This document shows positions 1 through 9,670 of a DNA stretch of 64,000 bases, in pieces. Position 1 is the stretch's first letter, and every line of letters starts with the position of its first letter. Under the pieces are notes generated by a model. That model was not told the origin of the DNA. It was given only the letters and a program-made list of their open reading frames with translations, and did not search any database. The translations under genes and the position numbers were made by a program. This DNA comes from Ignavibacteriota bacterium (lineage in GTDB: Bacteria; Bacteroidota; Ignavibacteria; Kapaibacteriales; UBA2268), in NCBI GenBank assembly GCA_019637995.1, contig JAHBUQ010000001.1, positions 1,229,589-1,293,588 on the forward strand. Direction: 5' to 3'.

Positions 1-46
1 CTGAAAAAGCAGCTATCATGAACATGAATAGAATGAGTTTTTTCAT
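1..46 (-). CDS. 5' end of a secreted-protein gene (partial)
   Basis: On the minus strand an ATG at 46 opens a frame that reads MKKLILFMFMIAAFS and runs off the left edge of the window. The lysine pair followed by a hydrophobic run is a typical signal-peptide start. Only 15 codons are visible, so the product cannot be named. It is divergent from the STAS gene on its right, with about 205 bases of AT-rich sequence between them that probably holds both promoters. Confidence 0.5.
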   Translation of the reverse strand, partial: MKKLILFMFMIAAFS

Positions 47-251
47 AATTGAAAATAGTTAATAATAAAACTCTATAGACTGATAAAATACATAATAAGT
101 GTTTTATACAGTTCATATTAAGACTTTAATAAACTTACATCAATCTGCACAGAACATAAATTACAAAATAAAAATTAATTATCATAAATTAAGCAAATAA
201 ACGTTTTTGTAGTAAATTTAAATACATTCAATATTAATAGGATTTTTATTT

Positions 252-596
252 ATGAAGAATATTCAGGTCGAAGTATTAGACACATATACCATTATGAGAC
301 TATCGGGACAATACACAGGCGGAACAGAGACAGATGATTTAGTAGTACAGTTTGAGAAAGTACTAGCCCAAAATCAACCAAGATTAGTGGTTGATTTCGA
401 GAACACATCATACCTCAGCTCAATATTAATAGGTATATTGGTCAGAATGCACGCCAAATTCAGTGAAAAAGACGGCTTGCTAATTTTCTGCTCACTCAAT
501 ACGACTCTTAGAAATGTTCTAAAAATGACCAAAGTTGATACTGTGCTTTATATAACTAATACATTTGATGAAGCAATAGAAAGAATAACCAGGTAA
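252..596 (+). CDS. STAS-domain anti-sigma factor antagonist-like protein
   Basis: A 114-residue single-domain STAS protein of the SpoIIAA/RsbV type. Seen: the usual strand-helix order, VVDF followed by a serine pair in YLSSILIGIL at about residues 54-63, where the family has its phosphorylatable serine in a D-S-S-G-like loop, then an amphipathic C-terminal helix. In this family the unphosphorylated protein binds an anti-sigma kinase and releases a sigma factor or other partner. No kinase or phosphatase partner is in the window, so the target is unknown. The ribosome-binding site is weak. The clpB-like gene follows 65 bases downstream on the same strand and may be co-transcribed. Confidence 0.8.
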   Translation: MKNIQVEVLDTYTIMRLSGQYTGGTETDDLVVQFEKVLAQNQPRLVVDFENTSYLSSILIGILVRMHAKFSEKDGLLIFCSLNTTLRNVLKMTKVDTVLYITNTFDEAIERITR

Positions 597-661
597 ATCT
601 TGACATATTTCATTAAAATTTATATTTTGTTAAATACGAGAAATTTTAGTGAGTCTTAAAT

Positions 662-1972
662 ATGAATTATCAGAAATTTACACTAAAAGCACAAGAAGCC
701 TTAGAGACAGCTCAGGAAATAGCCGCAGGTTATAATAATCAGGCTATTGAACCTGTTCATCTTTTTGCCGCCATGATTCAAGACCAAAGCGGCTTAACAC
801 CTGAAATCATTCAGAAGATAGGTGCTAATTTATCAACTATAAAAATTTTAGTAAATAAGCAACTTGAATCATTGCCCAAAATAGCAGGCTCTACCGTAAC
901 AAATCAATATTTGTCAAATAATTTGTCGGCTATTTTGAATATTTCACTCACCGAAGCGGTAAATATGAAAGACGACTATGTAAGTCTCGAACATATTTTG
1001 CTTGTAATGTGCGAAGAAAAAGGCGATTTGGCTGAATTACTTGCCAAACAAGGTATTACAAAGCCGTTAGTTTTAAAAGTTTTGCAATCAATTCGAGGCG
1101 GATCACGTGTTACTGACCAGAATCCTGAAGATAAATATCAGGCACTCAAAAGATATGGCAGAAATTTGACTGATATGGCTCGCTCAGGCAAGCTTGACCC
1201 TGTAATTGGAAGAGAAGATGAAATCAGGCGTGTACTTCAGGTGCTTTCACGCAGAACAAAAAATAATCCTGTTCTGATCGGTGAACCGGGTGTCGGCAAA
1301 ACTGCTGTCGTTGAAGGTATAGCTCAGCGAATTGTAAGTGGAGATGTACCCGAAATGTTGAAATCAAAGAATATTATTGTTCTCGATACAGCTACACTTG
1401 TTGCGGGAACCAGCTTCAGAGGTCAGTTCGAAGAAAGACTGAAATCATTAATCAAAGAAGTGAGTGATTCAAATGGAGAAATCATCTTGTTCATTGATGA
1501 GTTACACACTTTAATTGGAGCCGGAGCTACGAACGGAAGCATGGATGCTGCAAATATCCTTAAGCCGGCACTTGCCAGAGGTGAGCTTCATTGCATAGGT
1601 GCGACAACACTTGATGAATATCAGAAGCATATTGAGAAAGATGCAGCTCTCGAAAGAAGATTCCAAAAAGTATTGATTTCAGAACCTGATGTAGATGATA
1701 CTATTTCTATCCTAAGAGGACTCAAGGAGAAATATGAAGTTCATCACGGCGTTAGAATCACTGATTCAGCAATAGTTGCTGCTGCAGAGCTTTCTAATCG
1801 CTACATAACTGACAGATTTCTACCTGATAAAGCTATTGACTTGATTGATGAATCGGCAAGCAAGCTGAGAATTGAGATTGATTCGATGCCTGAGGAAATA
1901 GATAGTCTTAACAGGAAAATCAGACAACTTGAAATTGAAAGAGAAGCTCTTAAACGTGAATTATCATCATAA
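662..1972 (+). CDS. ClpB/ClpA-type AAA+ protein, truncated after the first ATPase domain
   Basis: A 436-residue protein matching the N-terminal half of ClpB/ClpC-type unfoldases. Seen in order: a double-repeat Clp N-domain (residues 1-145), linker, and AAA+ module 1 with Walker A GEPGVGKT (207-214), a pore-loop region containing [10 protein letters not shown] (251-260), Walker B ILFIDE (275-280) and an arginine-finger region ALERRFQKV. The frame then enters the start of the coiled-coil middle domain and ends after LKRELSS. Full ClpB is about 860 residues with a second AAA+ domain; no continuation is visible in any frame before the glycosyltransferase starts 52 bases later. Either a natural single-ring paralogue or a gene that lost its 3' half. 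Disaggregase activity would not be expected from this half alone. Confidence 0.85.
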   Translation: MNYQKFTLKAQEALETAQEIAAGYNNQAIEPVHLFAAMIQDQSGLTPEIIQKIGANLSTIKILVNKQLESLPKIAGSTVTNQYLSNNLSAILNISLTEAVNMKDDYVSLEHILLVMCEEKGDLAELLAKQGITKPLVLKVLQSIRGGSRVTDQNPEDKYQALKRYGRNLTDMARSGKLDPVIGREDEIRRVLQVLSRRTKNNPVLIGEPGVGKTAVVEGIAQRIVSGDVPEMLKSKNIIVLDTATLVAGTSFRGQFEERLKSLIKEVSDSNGEIILFIDELHTLIGAGATNGSMDAANILKPALARGELHCIGATTLDEYQKHIEKDAALERRFQKVLISEPDVDDTISILRGLKEKYEVHHGVRITDSAIVAAAELSNRYITDRFLPDKAIDLIDESASKLRIEIDSMPEEIDSLNRKIRQLEIEREALKRELSS

Positions 1973-2023
1973 TTCCATATACTTGATTTTTAATATATTT
2001 TAATTATTAATACAAACAATCTG

Positions 2024-3337
2024 TTGAAAAATTTACTTGTTATAGCTTACTATTTCCCACCATCCGGCGGTCCGGGAGTACAGAGAGTACTCAAGCATAT
2101 AAAATATCTACCCGAATTTGGTTGGAATCCAATAGTTTTAACTGTTTCTAATGGTGATTTTCCTGCGAGAGACGAATCTTTAATGCAACAAATACCGGAG
2201 AATATTAAAGTTATAAGAACTCATATTCACGAACCTTATGATATTTACAGATTCTTTACCGGCAAAAGCAAAGATACTGCAATTGATGTAAATGTAATAA
2301 AAAAAGAAGGTCAAAAAGTAACTTTAACGGAAAAAATTGCTGAATTTGTCCGTGCTACATTTTTCATACCAGACGCGAGAATCGGATGGTTTTTTACAGC
2401 TAAGAAAGCCATTGAAGAACTGATGAAATCAGAAAATATTGATGCTGTTTATAGCTCTTCACCACCTTATACCTGCTCATTAATCGCAAGATATGTCAAA
2501 CGTAAATATAAACTACCTTGGGTGGCAGGATTTCGCGACCCATGGACTGAATTCATCTCATCTCCCAAAAGGTGGTTTATTCCCAGATCCATAGATAAGT
2601 CAATGGAATTTTCAGTTTTCAATGAAGCCGATTTTATTGAAGCAGCTTGGGAAGGTATTATAAAAGATGCTATTTTCAAGTATCCGAATCTTGATTCAAA
2701 TAAATTCCACCATGTCCCTAATGGATTTGATTCGTCGGACTTTCCAACCGTCGAAGCTCAAGTAAATTCAAAATTTACAGTAACTTATACCGGCTCAATG
2801 TATGGAAGACGCAATCCTGCTGCACTATTTGAAGCGGTTGAGAAACTAATCTCTGAAAGTAAAGTTGATGCTTCAAAAATTAAATTCAGGTTCATTGGCA
2901 GATTTGGAGCAGAAATTCATGAGATGTTTGAAAAAGCAACTTTCAAAAGCAACATTGAAGTTATATCATATATGTCGCACAAGGAAAGTATTGAAAATTT
3001 GATGAAATCTGATTGCCTGCTGCTTGTAGTAGATGAATCAAAAGAAAGTGAAGAAATAGTGCCCGGCAAAGTTTATGAATATATTGGTGTCGGAAAGCCT
3101 GTAATTGCTGTCGGTCCTGTTTCAGGAGCTGTTGGAAGGCTTATACATGAAACCGAAGCCGGCGAGATTGCGCATCAGACTGACATAAGAAAAATTAGTC
3201 AAATTTATTTGAAATATTACCGTGAGTTTATTGGTAACGGCATAGTTTATAAACCCAAATCATCAGTTATAAGTCAATTTGAAAGAAGAAATTCAGCAAA
3301 AAAATTATCTGAGCTTCTAAATTCATCAATAATTTAA
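2024..3337 (+). CDS. GT4-like glycosyltransferase
   Basis: A 437-residue GT-B glycosyltransferase. The N-terminus (LLVIAYYFPPSGGPGVQR) is the acceptor-side Rossmann start typical of GT4-like enzymes with a PPSGG loop. The C-terminal half carries TYTGSMYGRRNP and the sugar-nucleotide site VPGKVYEYIGVGKPVIAV with a conserved glutamate (about residues 345-362). Such enzymes transfer sugar from a nucleotide donor to cell-surface polysaccharide or lipid acceptors in the cytoplasm; donor and acceptor here are unknown. The start is TTG at 2024, with no in-frame ATG nearby that would keep the first strand, and no clear ribosome-binding site. It lies 52 bases after the clpB-like gene and 38 bases before the aminotransferase. 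Confidence 0.85.
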   Translation: MKNLLVIAYYFPPSGGPGVQRVLKHIKYLPEFGWNPIVLTVSNGDFPARDESLMQQIPENIKVIRTHIHEPYDIYRFFTGKSKDTAIDVNVIKKEGQKVTLTEKIAEFVRATFFIPDARIGWFFTAKKAIEELMKSENIDAVYSSSPPYTCSLIARYVKRKYKLPWVAGFRDPWTEFISSPKRWFIPRSIDKSMEFSVFNEADFIEAAWEGIIKDAIFKYPNLDSNKFHHVPNGFDSSDFPTVEAQVNSKFTVTYTGSMYGRRNPAALFEAVEKLISESKVDASKIKFRFIGRFGAEIHEMFEKATFKSNIEVISYMSHKESIENLMKSDCLLLVVDESKESEEIVPGKVYEYIGVGKPVIAVGPVSGAVGRLIHETEAGEIAHQTDIRKISQIYLKYYREFIGNGIVYKPKSSVISQFERRNSAKKLSELLNSSII

Positions 3338-3375
3338 ACAAATTTAATTTTGAAAATTAAAATCTGGAATAAAAA

Positions 3376-4533
3376 ATGAAATACGAAATAGCAAACAGAA
3401 TTGCATCAATGAGCACATCAATTTTTGCTACTATGGGCAAAATGGCAATCGAACATCAGGCGGTCAACCTTGGACAGGGCTTTCCTGATTTCGACGGACC
3501 TTCATGGCTAATGGACGAAGCTTATGGAGCAATGAAATCAGGTAAAAATCAATATGCACCTTCTCCCGGAATATTATCATTAAGAAAGCAAATTGCTGAA
3601 GTTCAGAATAAATATTATGGAATGGATTACGATTCAGAAACTGAAATTACAATAACTGCAGGTGCTACAGAAGCATTATTTGCTGCAATACATGCATTTA
3701 TTAATCCGGGTGATGAAGTAATTCTTTTTGAGCCATTTTATGATGCATATCAGGCTGATGTTATTCATGCGGGTGGGGTTCCAAAATACATTACATTGCA
3801 GAAGCCTGATTTTTCTTTTGATATTGAGGAAATAAAAAAAGCTATATCTTCTAAAACCAAAATGATGATTTTAAACAGTCCTCATAATCCTACAGGCAAA
3901 GTATTTACAAATGATGAACTTACATCAATTGCCGGTCTTGCAATTGAGCATGATTTTTTGATTTTATCCGATGAAGCTTATGAATTTTTAACTTATGATA
4001 ATGCCAAACATATACCAATCGCAACCCTTCCTGATATGAAAAAGCGAACTATAACAGTCAATTCAACCGGAAAAACATTTGGAATGACAGGCTGGAAAAT
4101 AGGATATGCTACCGCTACTCAGCAAATTACTAATGCAATTCGAAAAGTCCATCAGTGGACAACTTTTGCTGTGAATACACCGATGCAACATGCTATGGCA
4201 CATGGCTTCAAAGTACTTGATGATTATCTTCCTGAATTTCGCAATTTATATCAGGCAAAGAGAGATAAAGCATTGGAATTATTAAGCAATACAAACTTCT
4301 ATCCTCATATACCGCTTGGGAGCTATTTCATAATGGTGGACATTCCCTCGGGAAAATTTAATGACGATGTTGATGCTGCTACGAGACTTGTTCGTGAATT
4401 TGGAGTTGCTACAATTCCACCATCGGTATTTTACTCACGCTCAGACGAAGGCAAAACTATGCTCAGACTCTGCTTTGCCAAAAGTGATGAAACACTTGAA
4501 TCAGGCATCAAAATACTTGAGAATATTGTATAA
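3376..4533 (+). CDS. Class I/II PLP aminotransferase (methionine/kynurenine aminotransferase-like)
   Basis: A 385-residue fold-type I aminotransferase. Diagnostic motifs: NLGQGFPDFDGP near the N-terminus (32-42), the Y-x-P region QYAPSPG, NSPHNPTGK (168-175), LSDEAYEFLTYD (198-208), and the PLP lysine K233 in NSTGKTFGMTGWK, with a C-terminal MLRLCFAK carrying the substrate carboxylate-binding arginine. Length and motifs match the YbdL/KAT group, which transaminates methionine, glutamine or aromatic amino acids with 2-oxo acids. The exact substrate cannot be decided from sequence alone. It is the last gene of the rightward run starting with the STAS gene and converges on the peroxiredoxin. Confidence 0.88.
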   Translation: MKYEIANRIASMSTSIFATMGKMAIEHQAVNLGQGFPDFDGPSWLMDEAYGAMKSGKNQYAPSPGILSLRKQIAEVQNKYYGMDYDSETEITITAGATEALFAAIHAFINPGDEVILFEPFYDAYQADVIHAGGVPKYITLQKPDFSFDIEEIKKAISSKTKMMILNSPHNPTGKVFTNDELTSIAGLAIEHDFLILSDEAYEFLTYDNAKHIPIATLPDMKKRTITVNSTGKTFGMTGWKIGYATATQQITNAIRKVHQWTTFAVNTPMQHAMAHGFKVLDDYLPEFRNLYQAKRDKALELLSNTNFYPHIPLGSYFIMVDIPSGKFNDDVDAATRLVREFGVATIPPSVFYSRSDEGKTMLRLCFAKSDETLESGIKILENIV

Positions 4534-4574
4534 TTTCATAAATGACATCTCGTTTGCAGATGCACACCAATAAA

Positions 4575-4609
4575 AAGCTGTCTCAAACTAAAATACATTG
4601 AGACAGCTT
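4575..4609 (-). terminator. Intrinsic terminator of the peroxiredoxin gene
   Basis: A perfect 12-bp inverted repeat, 4575-4586 (AAGCTGTCTCAA) and 4598-4609, with an 11-base loop. Read on the minus strand the hairpin is followed by a T-rich tail, so it best terminates the leftward peroxiredoxin transcript. It may also help the convergent aminotransferase gene. Confidence 0.85.
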
Positions 4610-4635
4610 AATTCTATTTCCAATACACTTCAGAA

Positions 4636-5286
4636 TCACTCTTTAGAGCCCAATTCTCGATAACAAAACCACCAATCATAATTATCATACCGGCTTTGTT
4701 TGTATTTGGCAGATTTGATGTCCATTGCAGGCGGAACGATTACTTTATCGCCTATAAGCTCGTTATTGGGCCAGTTTGCCGGCATTGCTACATGTTCTTT
4801 ATCCGCAATTTGTAGGGCTTTGACCATTCTAAGAATTTCATCGAAATTTCTACCAAGCTCTTGTGGATAGTACAGAATTGAACGTATTTTGGAATCTGGA
4901 TCAACAAAAAAGACTGCTCTGACAGTATTTGTACCACGACCGGGATGAATGAAACCTAAAGTTTTTGATATATCTCCATTATCAGCAATAATTGGAAATT
5001 CGATATCAACATTTAGGTTATCATGAATCCAATCATGCCACTTGATATGTGAAAATACCTGATCAATACTCAGTCCGATAAGTTCACAATTAAGTTTTCT
5101 GAATTCTTCATATCTTTTTTGAAAAGCAACAAATTCTGTAGTACATACGGGTGTAAAATCTGCCGGATGGCTGAATAAAATGTACCATTTTCCTTTGAAA
5201 TCATCTGGCAGGGTCATTTTTCCATGTGTTGTAACCACTTCCATTTGAGGAAATAAGTCACCGATTAATGGCATTCTTTGTTCCAT
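4636..5286 (-). CDS. Peroxiredoxin, Prx6/AhpC-TSA family
   Basis: A 216-residue thiol peroxidase that reduces hydrogen peroxide and organic peroxides in the cytoplasm. Seen: peroxidatic cysteine in [13 protein letters not shown], the Prx arginine in [11 protein letters not shown], and the long C-terminal arm of the Prx6 subfamily. The C-terminus has one more cysteine in DWWFCYREL, as in archaeal and some bacterial Prx6 proteins, so a second-cysteine mechanism is possible. Start chosen at 5286 (MEQRMPLIG) because AGGAG sits eight bases upstream and the N-terminus matches the family; the longer frame to 5355 adds a spurious hydrophobic leader. Confidence 0.92.
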   Translation of the reverse strand: MEQRMPLIGDLFPQMEVVTTHGKMTLPDDFKGKWYILFSHPADFTPVCTTEFVAFQKRYEEFRKLNCELIGLSIDQVFSHIKWHDWIHDNLNVDIEFPIIADNGDISKTLGFIHPGRGTNTVRAVFFVDPDSKIRSILYYPQELGRNFDEILRMVKALQIADKEHVAMPANWPNNELIGDKVIVPPAMDIKSAKYKQSRYDNYDWWFCYRELGSKE

Positions 5287-5430
5287 TTTTTTAACTCCTT
5301 TTTTGAGTAAATATGTTATTAAAAGTGCATGAATACACAGCAATATGAAGTTCAAAATTGAATATTATTGTAATGATAATTAAATTGTTTCGTTTAGTAT
5401 TTTATGTACAATGTTATAAAAATATTTTAT

Positions 5431-5934
5431 ATGATTAGAAAACTATTATTATCACTTGCCTTATTGTTATTACTTGGCTCTTCATTGCATGCTCAGGGAC
5501 CAAGAAATAAAGATTTCGGATTCGGAATTATACTTGGTGACCCAACCGGTTTATCCGGCAAATACTGGCTTGACAGAGAGAATGCCATAGCCTTCAGTGT
5601 TGGCAACTCTTATTTTGGTGCCCTAAGGATTACAGGTGATTATCTTTGGCACTTTGACTCTTTTAAATCCAAAGCTCTCAAGCTTTATGCCGGACCAGGT
5701 CTGGTTCTTGGCATTGGTGAAAGCGGTGGCTGGATATATGAAAAAAAAGGCAATAAATATTGGGTCAGAAAAGATAATGAAATAGGGGTTGGGGTTAGAG
5801 GTATTTTTGGACTGAATATCATCCCCAAGAATGCACCACTTGAATTTTTTATAGAACTTGGTGCAATGGTAGGAATGGTACCGGCTTTTGGATCAAGCGC
5901 TGAAGGAGCTATTGGTGTAAGATTCTACCCATAA
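5431..5934 (+). CDS. Small outer-membrane beta-barrel protein, function unknown
   Basis: A 167-residue secreted protein with signal peptide MIRKLLLSLALLLLLGSS-LHAQ followed by glycine- and aromatic-rich alternating strands (GFGIILGDPTGLSGKYWL, LKLYAGPGLVLGIG, IGVGVRGIFGLNI) and a terminal aromatic-containing strand ending GVRFYP. This is the layout of a small eight-strand-type outer-membrane barrel. No enzymatic motif is visible. The start at 5431 gives a clean signal peptide; an upstream in-frame ATG at 5404 would add nine residues. Divergent from the peroxiredoxin gene, sharing a short promoter region. Confidence 0.7.
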   Translation: MIRKLLLSLALLLLLGSSLHAQGPRNKDFGFGIILGDPTGLSGKYWLDRENAIAFSVGNSYFGALRITGDYLWHFDSFKSKALKLYAGPGLVLGIGESGGWIYEKKGNKYWVRKDNEIGVGVRGIFGLNIIPKNAPLEFFIELGAMVGMVPAFGSSAEGAIGVRFYP

Positions 5935-5960
5935 TCAAATATCAGAATCAGTCTTTCATA

Positions 5961-6001
5961 AATCCATCTCAAAAATTCAAAATGAGATGGATTATTTTTT
6001 A
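5961..6001 (+). terminator. Intrinsic terminator after the small barrel gene
   Basis: An 11-bp perfect inverted repeat (5961-5971 AATCCATCTCA and 5983-5993) with an 11-base loop followed by ATTTTTTT. A classic rho-independent terminator for the gene ending at 5934. Confidence 0.9.
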
Positions 6002-6126
6002 CAAAATTATTATTTTGTTATGAATAAATAAATAATAATTTTTCACTCATATAATAATTTGCTTATATCAACATCTTTATTATACAATTAAATATATTTT
6101 TCTTATTTTTTATAAAAGGAGTTTTT

Positions 6127-8319
6127 ATGGTCAAATATTTATTTACCAACAAATTTACAAAATCGCTGACTTTAGCTGTTTTGTTTGTATTTTTCGGATT
6201 TTTAAGCAGTAATGACTTATCAGCACAGGATTTGTCTTGGGCAAAATCAGCCGGTGGATCTTCTACTGATGTGGGAAACGAAGTTGGAATAGATCCTGAT
6301 GGTAACGTTATTATTGCAGGAACTGCTACTAACAATACAATAGTTCCACCTGTATTTGGTGAAGGAGAAGCAAATGAAACAACAATAAACAGACAAGGAA
6401 GAAATATATACATTGCAAAATACAATTCTAATGGTTCATTTATTAACTTATCTACAGTTTATGCATCAGGTACACTTGTTGATGTAAGAGATATGCACAT
6501 TGATGATTCCGGTAATATTTATATAACTGGAGTTTTTAATAATACATTAATTTTTGATGAAGGGGAATTAAACGAAACTACTTTAACATCAGCTGGCAGT
6601 AATGACATTTACTTAGCAAAGTTTGCAAATAATGGTGATTTTATTTGGGCGAAAAGCGCCGGTGGAACAGGCTCTGACGCAGGAACAGGTATTGCAGTTG
6701 ATGATAATGGCAATGTTTATGTTCATGGTGGAATAACAGCAAGTGCTGATTTTGATGGTACTATATTAACCTCAAATGGTGGTTTAGATATTTTCCTTGC
6801 AAAATATAATAGTAGCGGAGTTTTGTTGGATGCTAAATCATGGGGTGGAAATTCAAATGATATTGCATTTAAATTGGAAATTAAAAATAATAGCCTATTT
6901 GCAGTAGGATACCACTTATCAAATTCAATTGATTTTGATTCATTCCTACTTACAAAATCTACTGGAGCAAATGCTTATATTGTTAAATTTGACACAGACC
7001 TTTCTCCTGTTTGGGGAAAATCTTTCGGTTCATCATCAATGAATCAAGCAAGAGCTGTTGATTTTGATGGCTCCGGAAATATTTATGTTACAGGTTTGTT
7101 CCAAGGAAATACTACTTGGGGTGGTTTTAGTCTTGAAACTTTAGGTACAAGTGATGAAATTGTTGTCGCAAAATTAGACAGTAATGGTGATATAGTTTGG
7201 ATTAAATCAGCTGGCGGTAATGGTGGCGAACTTGGTCAGGATATATCTGTAGATAATTTTTGCAATGTATATATTACTGGTAACTTCAGTGAAAGTGTTA
7301 CTTTTGAATCAGGTGAAAGCAATGAGGTAACATTTACAAGTGAAGGTTTGTCAGATATATACCTTGCAAAGTATGATAATTCAGGTAATTTAGTTTGGGT
7401 GAAAGCTAACGGCTCAACAGATAATGATGGTGGAGCTGGTGTAGCAGTTGACAACAGTGGCAATATTTACAATACCGGACGATTCTCCAATACTATTACT
7501 TTTGGTACTGGTGAAACAAACGAAACTACATTTACTTCAAATGGTGCTTTTGATATTTATGTTAATAAATATGAAACTCCATGGGTTGAAAATGTTTGCC
7601 CAAGAAATTTTGCTTACTGGAAACATAACGAAGATGAATTCCCTTCATCTGTTATTCCAATGACACTTGGAAATAATAGTTATTCAGCTTCGCAACTTAC
7701 CGGCTTATTAAATGCTCCAGTTAAGGGTGATGCAAGTATCTTACTTGCTCGCCAGCTAATATCTGCAAAACTTAATATCGCAAATGGTGCAGCGGTTCCA
7801 AGTGGTTTGCTTGATTTGATTTCTGATGCTGATAATGCAATTGGAAATGGATATTTACCAATGAATGTAAGGATGAACTCCTCTCTTGGTAAAAGTATGC
7901 AAAACTTAGCTATTGAATTAACTAAATTTAACAACGGTGCACTGACTGCGGGTTGCGAATCTGAAGATAATTCAATCCGCCTGATAGATGAATTTTCATC
8001 TTATGAAGAACATAAGATTGAAGGTGTTACTTCTGTAGATGACTTTGAAGCTGCAGGATTTAATTTGTCCCAGAATTATCCTAACCCGGCTGAAAATGTA
8101 ACTGCTATTGATTTTTATCTACCGGAAGTCTCAAATGTCAAAATTGAAATTTACAGTATACTCGGCGAAAAGATTATGACTATCCTTGATGACAGTAATC
8201 TCGGTATCGGTAACTATATGATTAATTTACCTACGAATACTCTAGAAAGTGGTTCTTACATATATAGAATGACTACGAATAATTTGAGCAAAATTAAGGT
8301 AATGCAAGTAATCAAATAA
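6127..8319 (+). CDS. T9SS-exported beta-propeller (SBBP-repeat) surface protein
   Basis: A 730-residue secreted protein. Signal peptide (KSLTLAVLFVFFGFLSS, end near residue 35); then about eight repeats of 55-65 residues to about residue 485, each with W(A/V)KSAGG..., (D/N)xxGNVYVTG and DIYLAKY, the SBBP beta-propeller signature; then a domain with NFAYWKHNEDEFP and RQLISAKLNIANGA (about 490-620); then a T9SS type A sorting domain (NYPNPAENVTAIDFYLPE, KIEIYSILGEKI, GSYIYRM, final KVMQVIK). It should be exported by T9SS and anchored or released at the surface; ligand unknown. Strong site AAAAGGAG before the ATG. Monocistronic between two terminators. Confidence 0.88.
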   Translation: MVKYLFTNKFTKSLTLAVLFVFFGFLSSNDLSAQDLSWAKSAGGSSTDVGNEVGIDPDGNVIIAGTATNNTIVPPVFGEGEANETTINRQGRNIYIAKYNSNGSFINLSTVYASGTLVDVRDMHIDDSGNIYITGVFNNTLIFDEGELNETTLTSAGSNDIYLAKFANNGDFIWAKSAGGTGSDAGTGIAVDDNGNVYVHGGITASADFDGTILTSNGGLDIFLAKYNSSGVLLDAKSWGGNSNDIAFKLEIKNNSLFAVGYHLSNSIDFDSFLLTKSTGANAYIVKFDTDLSPVWGKSFGSSSMNQARAVDFDGSGNIYVTGLFQGNTTWGGFSLETLGTSDEIVVAKLDSNGDIVWIKSAGGNGGELGQDISVDNFCNVYITGNFSESVTFESGESNEVTFTSEGLSDIYLAKYDNSGNLVWVKANGSTDNDGGAGVAVDNSGNIYNTGRFSNTITFGTGETNETTFTSNGAFDIYVNKYETPWVENVCPRNFAYWKHNEDEFPSSVIPMTLGNNSYSASQLTGLLNAPVKGDASILLARQLISAKLNIANGAAVPSGLLDLISDADNAIGNGYLPMNVRMNSSLGKSMQNLAIELTKFNNGALTAGCESEDNSIRLIDEFSSYEEHKIEGVTSVDDFEAAGFNLSQNYPNPAENVTAIDFYLPEVSNVKIEIYSILGEKIMTILDDSNLGIGNYMINLPTNTLESGSYIYRMTTNNLSKIKVMQVIK

Positions 8320-8343
8320 ATTATTTAGTTGAAATAAAAAATG

Positions 8344-8380
8344 AGCCGGCATCAAAAAATATGAAGCCGGCTTTATTTTT
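8344..8380 (+). terminator. Intrinsic terminator after the beta-propeller gene
   Basis: GC-rich 7-bp stem (8344-8350 AGCCGGC, 8366-8372) with a 15-base loop, followed by a T-rich tail. It stands 25 bases after the stop at 8319. Confidence 0.8.
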
Positions 8381-8500
8381 ATGTTAATTTGTAACTATGG
8401 AAGAATTCGATTGATAATAATGATATTTATAACTCCAAATCCCCTGTTTGCAAAATTGAGATTTTCACTCTTTAAAATTCGTTAAATTTTGCATTATCAA

Positions 8501-9670
8501 TTATAAATTACCTCGTCGCTCCTGATCTCGCTCAATAGCTTCGAAAAGTGCAAGGAAGTTGCCTTGCCCGAAACCGCTTGCACCCTTACGTCTCTGTATA
8601 ATTTCGTAAAAGAATGTTGGGCGGTCAAAAAGCGGTTTTGTGAATAATTGCAATAAATATCCACCACTATCAACTTCAACATCACACAAAATACCAAGTC
8701 TTTGAAGTTCGGAAATATCTTCTGTTACTAATCCTCCTCTTTCCTCGCTCTTGCGTCTGATATCATCATAATATGTTTGTGGTGCCGGATCGAGAAATTC
8801 GACTCCATTTAATTTCATATTTTCAACTGTCTCGATTATATTAGTTGTCACAAGTGCTACATGCTGAATACCTGAGCCGTGATACTGCTCTGTAAACTCA
8901 TCTATCTGAGATTTCCTGGCGCTTTCAAGAGGTTCATTGATTGGATTTTTAATGACACTATCCTTTGAACGAACAACTTTCGATAATAAAGCTGAATATT
9001 TTGTCGAAATGTCACCCGGACCAAATGATACAAAAGTCTCAAAATCAAGGGAAGTATTGATATAATTAGCCCAATAATCCATTTCATTTATGTGAACATT
9101 CCCTACAATATGGTCAATGATTTTCAATCCTGTTTCTTGTCTTGATATATTGATTTTTTGCACAGGAAATTCATAGCCGGGCTTGAAAAGCCCCTGATAA
9201 TTATCATAATTAATAAAATTAATTTCAGTATCATCATAAAGTCTTATTGCGGCTTGCTCTACAAATCCGTCTTTATCTTCCAAACGATAAGGCTTCTTAA
9301 CAGGTACGCCACCATTTTTCACTGCTTTTTCAAATGTTTCAGCAACGTTTACAACTTCAACTGTCCAGCGCTTAACGCCGTCGCCGTGCTTACTGACAAA
9401 TGATTGTACCTCATAAGTTGTTGGTTGTAGTGCTGAAGTAATCACAATTTTTAGATTAGATTTTGTTGCTAAAAGGTATGATACTCTGTCTCTGTGCCCA
9501 GTTTCAGGTCCCATGTATGCAACTACATCAAGCCCCAAAGCTTTTTGATGCCAGAAAGCAACTTGCTTTGCTGAGCCAACATAGAATTCAACATAATCAT
9601 AACCTCTGATGCCCATTGAATTTTGAGGTATTTTTGATGGAACGCCTCCGTAGCAAATATCCATATACAT
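8501..9670 (-). CDS. hppD: 4-hydroxyphenylpyruvate dioxygenase
   Basis: A 389-residue cytoplasmic Fe(II) enzyme converting 4-hydroxyphenylpyruvate to homogentisate in tyrosine catabolism. Two vicinal-oxygen-chelate halves are visible (IRGYDYVEFYVG..., then IIDHIVGNVHINEM...). The iron ligands are H187 in DHIVGNVH, H270 in GIQHVAL and E356 in TFFYEIIQR; the C-terminal lid GASGFGQGNFLALFEAIERD is intact. Length agrees with the family. AGGAG lies upstream of the ATG at 9670 (mRNA reads CAGGAGACTTACGATT before it); an ATG two codons in is possible. No homogentisate dioxygenase or other tyrosine-degradation gene is adjacent. Confidence 0.95.
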   Translation of the reverse strand: MYMDICYGGVPSKIPQNSMGIRGYDYVEFYVGSAKQVAFWHQKALGLDVVAYMGPETGHRDRVSYLLATKSNLKIVITSALQPTTYEVQSFVSKHGDGVKRWTVEVVNVAETFEKAVKNGGVPVKKPYRLEDKDGFVEQAAIRLYDDTEINFINYDNYQGLFKPGYEFPVQKINISRQETGLKIIDHIVGNVHINEMDYWANYINTSLDFETFVSFGPGDISTKYSALLSKVVRSKDSVIKNPINEPLESARKSQIDEFTEQYHGSGIQHVALVTTNIIETVENMKLNGVEFLDPAPQTYYDDIRRKSEERGGLVTEDISELQRLGILCDVEVDSGGYLLQLFTKPLFDRPTFFYEIIQRRKGASGFGQGNFLALFEAIERDQERRGNL

